Shown one piece after another: positions 60,216 through 64,000 of a stretch of DNA of 64,000 nucleotides. Below the pieces are notes generated by a model, which had not been told where the DNA came from, searched no databases, and worked only from the letters and a program-made list of their open reading frames with translations. Origin of the DNA: Pseudomarimonas salicorniae (GTDB taxonomy: Bacteria; Pseudomonadota; Gammaproteobacteria; Xanthomonadales; Xanthomonadaceae); contig NZ_JALNMH010000010.1 of the NCBI RefSeq assembly GCF_023156535.1, positions 169,504 through 233,503 of the forward strand, in the 5' to 3' direction. Within the stretch, counting starts at the first letter, position 1. Each line of letters opens with the position of its first letter. A program made the position numbers and the translations under genes.

Positions 60216-61505
60216 TCAGCCCGCTGCGACCTTGGCGAAGGCGCGCCGCGCCGCCTCGACGGTGGCGGCGATCTCGTCCTCGCCGTGGGCCGAGGACAGG
60301 AAGCCGGCCTCGAAGGCGGAGGGCGCGACGTAGACGCCTTCCTCGAGCATGGCGTGGAAGAAGCGGCGGAAGGCCGCCACGTCGCTGCCCACGGCCTCGG
60401 CGAACGAGGTCGCCGGCGACTCGCGGAAGTACATCCCGAACATGGCGCAGGAGCGGCTGGTCGAGAAGGTCACGCCGGCCTCGCGGGCGGCCGCTTCGAG
60501 GCCATCGCAGAGCCGGTGGGTGGCGGCCTCGAGTCGCTGATGGAATCCCGGCGCCTGGATCAGCTTCAGCGTAGCCAGGCCCGCGGCCATGGCCACAGGA
60601 TTCCCGGACAGCGTTCCTGCCTGGTAGATCGGCCCGCTCGGTGCGACCTGACGCATCAGCTCGGCCTTGCCGCCGTAGGCACCGACCGGCATGCCGCCGC
60701 CGATGATCTTGCCGAAGGTCGACAGGTCGGGGCGCACGCCATAGCGCTCCTGTGCGCCGCCCAGCGCGACGCGGAAACCGGTCATCACCTCATCGAAGAT
60801 CAGCACGGCGCCGTGGCGTTCGCAGAGTTGGCGCAGGTGCTGCAGATAGCCTTCGTGCGGCAGGATGCAGTTGGCATTGCCAACGATCGGCTCGACGATC
60901 AGCGCGGCGATCTCACCGCCGACCTCCGAGAAAAGCTGGGTGGCCGCCTCGAAGTCGTTGTAGGGCAGGGTGCTGGTCAGGTCGGCCAGCGCCTTGGGCA
61001 CGCCTGGCGAGTCGGGTACGCCAAGGGTCAGCGCGCCGGAGCCGGCCTTCACCAGGAAGGAGTCGCCGTGGCCGTGGTAGCAGCCCTCGAACTTGACGAT
61101 CCGCGGGCGGCCGGTCGCGCCGCGGGCCAGACGGATCGCCGACAGCGTGGCCTCAGTGCCGGAGTTCACCATGCGGACCATCTCGCAGCTTGGCACGATC
61201 CGGCACAGGGCCTCGGCCATCTCCACCTCAAGCGCGTTCGGTACGCCGAAGCTCAGCCCGTTGCCCATCACCGCGCGAACGGCCTCGAGCACTTCAGGAT
61301 GGGCGTGACCGGCGATCATCGGTCCCCAGGAGCCGATGTAGTCGATGTAGCGCTTGCCCTCGACATCCCACAGATAGGCGCCTTCCGCGCGCTGGGCGAA
61401 GAACGGATCACCACCGACCGACTTGAAGGCGCGCACCGGTGAATTGACGCCACCAGGCATGCGCTCTCCGGCGCGGGAGAACAGGTCGCGGTTGCTCTGG
61501 GTCAT
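60216..61505 (-). CDS. hemL: Glutamate-1-semialdehyde 2,1-aminomutase
   Basis: HemL converts glutamate-1-semialdehyde to 5-aminolevulinate, the first tetrapyrrole precursor. The 429-aa PLP enzyme starts [19 protein letters not shown] and has '[11 protein letters not shown]'-like '[20 protein letters not shown]', '[19 protein letters not shown]', '[19 protein letters not shown]' and the PLP-lysine region '[20 protein letters not shown]'. Its start overlaps the thiE stop by 4 nt. Confidence 0.97.
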   Translation of the reverse strand: MTQSNRDLFSRAGERMPGGVNSPVRAFKSVGGDPFFAQRAEGAYLWDVEGKRYIDYIGSWGPMIAGHAHPEVLEAVRAVMGNGLSFGVPNALEVEMAEALCRIVPSCEMVRMVNSGTEATLSAIRLARGATGRPRIVKFEGCYHGHGDSFLVKAGSGALTLGVPDSPGVPKALADLTSTLPYNDFEAATQLFSEVGGEIAALIVEPIVGNANCILPHEGYLQHLRQLCERHGAVLIFDEVMTGFRVALGGAQERYGVRPDLSTFGKIIGGGMPVGAYGGKAELMRQVAPSGPIYQAGTLSGNPVAMAAGLATLKLIQAPGFHQRLEAATHRLCDGLEAAAREAGVTFSTSRSCAMFGMYFRESPATSFAEAVGSDVAAFRRFFHAMLEEGVYVAPSAFEAGFLSSAHGEDEIAATVEAARRAFAKVAAG

Positions 61506-62152
61506 GGGGAAGAGGACTCCTTGCAGGATGAAAAGCAGTCGTTGATGGCGCGCAGCGCGGCGGTCGGATCGGGGGCGTTCCAGACCGCGCCGATCACCGC
61601 CAGCCAGCGTACGCCGCGGGCAATCAGCGGCGCGGCATTGCCGGCGTCGATGCCGCCGATGGCCACGCAGGGCACCGGGGATCCGCGCCATTCCTCGAAC
61701 AGCGTCAGAGGCGCGCGGTGTGGCGTCGACTTGCTGGTCGAGCCGTAGACCGCGCCGAAGGCTACATAGGTCGCGCCTTCGCCCGCCAGCCGCCGCGCAC
61801 GCTCGGGGTCCGCGTAGCAGGATACGCCGACCCAGGCCTCGGCTCCGAGCAGGTCGCGCGCCTTCGCGATGCCGCCGTCCTCGCGTCCAAGGTGCACGCC
61901 ATCGGCGCCGATCCGGGCCGCGAGCCCCGGGTCGTCATTCACGATCAGTGGAACGCCATGTTCGGCACAGGCGGGTAGCAGCTGTCGGCCGAGGCGTTCA
62001 CGCTGTGGCGCGTCGAGGTGCTTGCTGCGCAGCTGGAGCACCGAGATGCCGGGCTCCAGCAGGCGTCGCACGTCGCCGTCGATCTGGTCCACGGAGCCGC
62101 GATCCGGCGTGATGAGGTAAACGCCCGGGCGAACCGAGGAGGGTGTAATCAT
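61502..62152 (-). CDS. thiE: Thiamine-phosphate synthase
   Basis: ThiE joins the pyrimidine and thiazole halves of thiamine. The 216-aa TIM-barrel protein has '[18 protein letters not shown]', '[18 protein letters not shown]', '[20 protein letters not shown]' and '[13 protein letters not shown]', then '[18 protein letters not shown]'. The start is 62152 or 62170. It overlaps hemL by 4 nt and is divergent from the rubredoxin gene. The thiL product acts on its product. Confidence 0.93.
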   Translation of the reverse strand: MITPSSVRPGVYLITPDRGSVDQIDGDVRRLLEPGISVLQLRSKHLDAPQRERLGRQLLPACAEHGVPLIVNDDPGLAARIGADGVHLGREDGGIAKARDLLGAEAWVGVSCYADPERARRLAGEGATYVAFGAVYGSTSKSTPHRAPLTLFEEWRGSPVPCVAIGGIDAGNAAPLIARGVRWLAVIGAVWNAPDPTAALRAINDCFSSCKESSSP

Positions 62153-62224
62153 GGGTGGCTTGGCCGCCATGGCGCCGCGTGGGAAAATCGCCGGGGATTG
62201 TCGCCCAAGGCCACCGGAGAAGTC

Positions 62225-62410
62225 ATGAACGCCCCTGCCGTCACGTACAAGACCTACATGTGCGTGGTCTGCGGCTTCCTCTACAGCGAGGCCCAGGGCC
62301 TGCCCGAGGAAGGCATCGCCCCCGGCACCCGCTGGGATGACATCCCGGACACCTGGACCTGCCCCGACTGTGGCGTGGGCAAGGAAGACTTCGAGATGGT
62401 CGAGGTCTGA
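62225..62410 (+). CDS. Rubredoxin
   Basis: The 61-aa protein has both rubredoxin iron-binding loops: '[19 protein letters not shown]' and '[18 protein letters not shown]', with '[15 protein letters not shown]' between. It is a small one-iron electron carrier. Length and motifs are complete. Its redox partner is not encoded beside it. Confidence 0.96.
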   Translation: MNAPAVTYKTYMCVVCGFLYSEAQGLPEEGIAPGTRWDDIPDTWTCPDCGVGKEDFEMVEV

Positions 62411-62414
62411 TCCT

Positions 62415-63251
62415 CTATTGCAGGCTGATCCGCTGCGAGGCGGCCTCGATCAGCGCCTCGCGCACCGAATCCGCGTCGCCGGCCTCCGGCACCCGGGACA
62501 GGTACTGGCGCAGATCGGCCACCGCATGGGGCCCGAGCCCGAGGCGCAGGTAGAACAGGCCACGGTCGCGGACGTCCTCGATCGATGACAGGCCCTTGCC
62601 GACCAGACGGTCGGCGCAGCGCAGCGCCTTGTCCCACTGCTCGCTCTCCGCGTAGATGCCCTTCAGGTTGCGCAGCATCCGGCCGACGATCGCCCCGTTG
62701 CTGGCCGGGGTCAGCATATGGAACAGCTGCTGGTCGTCGATATCGCGGTCGCCGAAGTGCGGCTGGGCACGCTGGCGCAGCTCGTCGATGCCCACCGAGC
62801 GTCCGCGGTGGTAGGGATCCATCACCAGGATGCCGTCGCCCATCGGCACGCGCACCAGGAAATGGCCGGGGAAGGACACACCCTCGAGGTCGAGGTCCAG
62901 GGCCCGCGCGCACTCGATCTGCAGCACCGCGAGGGAGATCGGGATGCCGAGTTTCCGCTCCAGCACGTCATTGATATAGCTGTTGCGCGGGTCGTAGAAC
63001 TCGTCGTGGTTGCCGGAGAAGCCCTGTTCGACGAACAGGAACTCGTTCAACGCCTGGATCTTCTCGCCGGCCGGCGCGGCGGCGTCGACAGTGGAGCGCA
63101 GGGAGTCGGCCAGCGTGTGCAAGGCATGCTCGACCTCCCTCGCGTCCAGCTCGGGGTACTCGTCGAGGGCGATCTCCAGTACGGCCGGCAGCAACTCGAT
63201 ATCGCCGCCATCGCGGCTCGACTCCGGGCTCGGGGGCGTGGCGCTCTTCAT
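62415..63251 (-). CDS. sirB1: SirB1-family transglutaminase-like/TPR protein
   Basis: The 278-aa protein has a transglutaminase-like N-terminal domain ('PRNSYINDVLERKLGIPISL', 'GVSFPGHFLVRVPMGDGIL', 'MDPYHRGRSVGIDELRQRAQ') followed by TPR-like helices ('DKALRCADRLVGKGLSSIED'). This is the SirB1 architecture; the function remains unclear, possibly protein turnover or cofactor handling. The start at 63251 has AGGAG 7 nt upstream; the ATG 6 nt earlier does not. Convergent with the rubredoxin gene. Confidence 0.88.
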   Translation of the reverse strand: MKSATPPSPESSRDGGDIELLPAVLEIALDEYPELDAREVEHALHTLADSLRSTVDAAAPAGEKIQALNEFLFVEQGFSGNHDEFYDPRNSYINDVLERKLGIPISLAVLQIECARALDLDLEGVSFPGHFLVRVPMGDGILVMDPYHRGRSVGIDELRQRAQPHFGDRDIDDQQLFHMLTPASNGAIVGRMLRNLKGIYAESEQWDKALRCADRLVGKGLSSIEDVRDRGLFYLRLGLGPHAVADLRQYLSRVPEAGDADSVREALIEAASQRISLQ

Positions 63252-63287
63252 CGTCATGCTCCTGATATGGACCCGCCCCGCAATCGA

Positions 63288-63764
63288 TCAAGGGGCGCAG
63301 GCTGGCAACGGCGTGAGCTTGGGTGCGCGCTCACACAATAGCGCATCGCTGCCGATGCCCAGCTCCCGGGCCCGCCCTGCATTCAACTCCAGCACGTATC
63401 GCGCCGGGCCCTCACTCGGATAGCTCTCGCAGAAGTTCGTGCGGCAGGGAGGCACATCGCGCTGGATCGAAACCAGGCGCCCGGCCGCGTCGAAATAGAG
63501 GATGTCGAGGGGGATCAGCGTGTTCTTCATCCAGAAGGCCTGTGGGTAGGCGCTCTCGAACACGAAGACCATGCCTTCGTCGCGGCCCAGCGTCTTGCGG
63601 AACATGAGCCCGCGCATGCGCTCGTGGTTGTCGTCGGCGACCTCGGCGTTCACCGGATGCCCACCCACCTCGACGACCGTGGTCGAAAGGCGCGCCTCCG
63701 CGGTGGGTGGCGAACTGGCGCAGGCGAGCAGAAGGGCTGAAAGGACGGGCAGGGCGCTGCGCAC
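63288..63764 (-). CDS. DUF192-family lipoprotein
   Basis: The 158-aa protein starts at GTG 63764 with GGAGGAG 7 nt upstream; an in-frame ATG at 63842 lacks this signal. A lipoprotein signal (VRSALPVLSALLLAC) is followed by the DUF192 domain: 'HPVNAEVADDNHERMRGLMF', 'GMVFVFESAYPQAFWMKNTL' and 'IPLDILYFDAAGRLVSIQRD', then 'YVLELNAGRARELGIGSDAL'. The family is widespread and uncharacterised. The mature protein should face the periplasm. Confidence 0.9.
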   Translation of the reverse strand: MRSALPVLSALLLACASSPPTAEARLSTTVVEVGGHPVNAEVADDNHERMRGLMFRKTLGRDEGMVFVFESAYPQAFWMKNTLIPLDILYFDAAGRLVSIQRDVPPCRTNFCESYPSEGPARYVLELNAGRARELGIGSDALLCERAPKLTPLPACAP

Positions 63765-63941
63765 GAGATGGCTCCTCCGGTCAGGCTGACTCGACTCTAT
63801 CCGAGAGCGATGCGCGATGTCGTGCACGAGGGGGCTTTTCATTTCGTCTCGATTCCTGCATAGTTCGCGGCCCTTCAGCGGGGCGGTCTTTCGGGGCGGC
63901 GAAGCGGGAGGGACCGGAGTAGAAAAGTTCGTTTGAGGGTA

Positions 63942-63969
63942 TTGACGGACTTCGGAAACGGTGTAAGAT
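63942..63969 (+). promoter_or_regulatory. Strong sigma-70 promoter pointing out of the window
   Basis: TTGACG (63942-63947) and TAAGAT (63964-63969) are spaced 16 nt and followed by a GC-rich GTGCGGC discriminator. A-rich sequence just upstream (AGAAAAGTTCGTTT) could act as an UP element. GC-rich discriminators are typical of growth-controlled stable-RNA promoters, so an rRNA or tRNA operon beyond the right edge is a plausible target. No gene follows within the window. Confidence 0.65.
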
Positions 63970-64000
63970 GTGCGGCTCGGTTGGACGGAAACGTTCGATC

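Overview
The window is high-GC, gene-dense DNA from a gammaproteobacterium, most likely of the order Xanthomonadales/Lysobacterales. Four things point there: the type II secretion genes run J-K-L-M-N-D as in the Xanthomonas xps operon, riboflavin/nusB/thiL/pgpA synteny is recognisable, REP-like 'TGTAGGAGC' palindromes are present, and several secreted proteins end in a short '(F)GDGFE'-like tail. This placement rests on family recognition, not on a computed phylogeny. No CRISPR array, prophage, insertion sequence or tRNA was seen.

Layout. 1-6.1 kb: distal part of an xps-type type II secretion operon (gspJ partial, gspK, gspL, gspM, a GspC-like xpsN, gspD). 6.1-11.5 kb: lipoproteins and secreted proteins, including a large secreted protein at 6722 with the codon use of a very highly expressed gene, plus an EpsD/SurA-like chaperone. 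11.6-21.9 kb: surface-glycan locus with an ABC-2 exporter pair (Wzm/Wzt), two family-2 glycosyltransferases, a methyltransferase, an unusual 606-aa protein that looks like a PqqD-like winged-helix domain fused to a glycosyltransferase-like domain, the translation factor EttA, and a TPR/SPINDLY O-GlcNAc-transferase-like protein. 21.9-27.1 kb: glyA, then nrdR-GNAT-ribD-ribE-ribB(A-like). 27.1-35.7 kb: accessory segment that splits the rib operon, with two paralogous parallel-beta-helix-type secreted proteins, small exported proteins, palindromic repeats and a divergent ECF sigma factor/TPR Ser-Thr kinase pair. 35.7-38.7 kb: the rest of the conserved operon, ribH-nusB-(antisense cytochrome)-thiL-pgpA. 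38.7-43.1 kb: a 1448-aa exported RCC1-repeat protein with 14 C-x9-C blades.

43.1-48.1 kb: a uracil-DNA-glycosylase-like protein, an FAD-linked oxidase, YraN and LpoA on the minus strand, divergent from rsmI. 48.2-48.6 kb: RNase P RNA (rnpB), followed by a palindrome-rich gap. 49-56 kb: an HDOD protein with a degenerate receiver domain, soluble pyrophosphatase, a GNAT-nitrilase fusion, a K+-independent-type H+-pumping pyrophosphatase and a PPi-type phosphofructokinase, which together make a pyrophosphate-centred neighbourhood. 56.2-63.8 kb: adk, a membrane protein, mpl, a LON-domain protein, an SDR enzyme, hemL-thiE, rubredoxin, a SirB1-type protein and a DUF192 lipoprotein. The window ends with a strong sigma-70 promoter with a GC-rich discriminator pointing out of the window.

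The best candidates for something undescribed are the PqqD-like/glycosyltransferase fusion in the glycan locus, the short C-terminal GDGFE-type tails shared by unrelated exported proteins, and the disulfide-patterned RCC1 protein.
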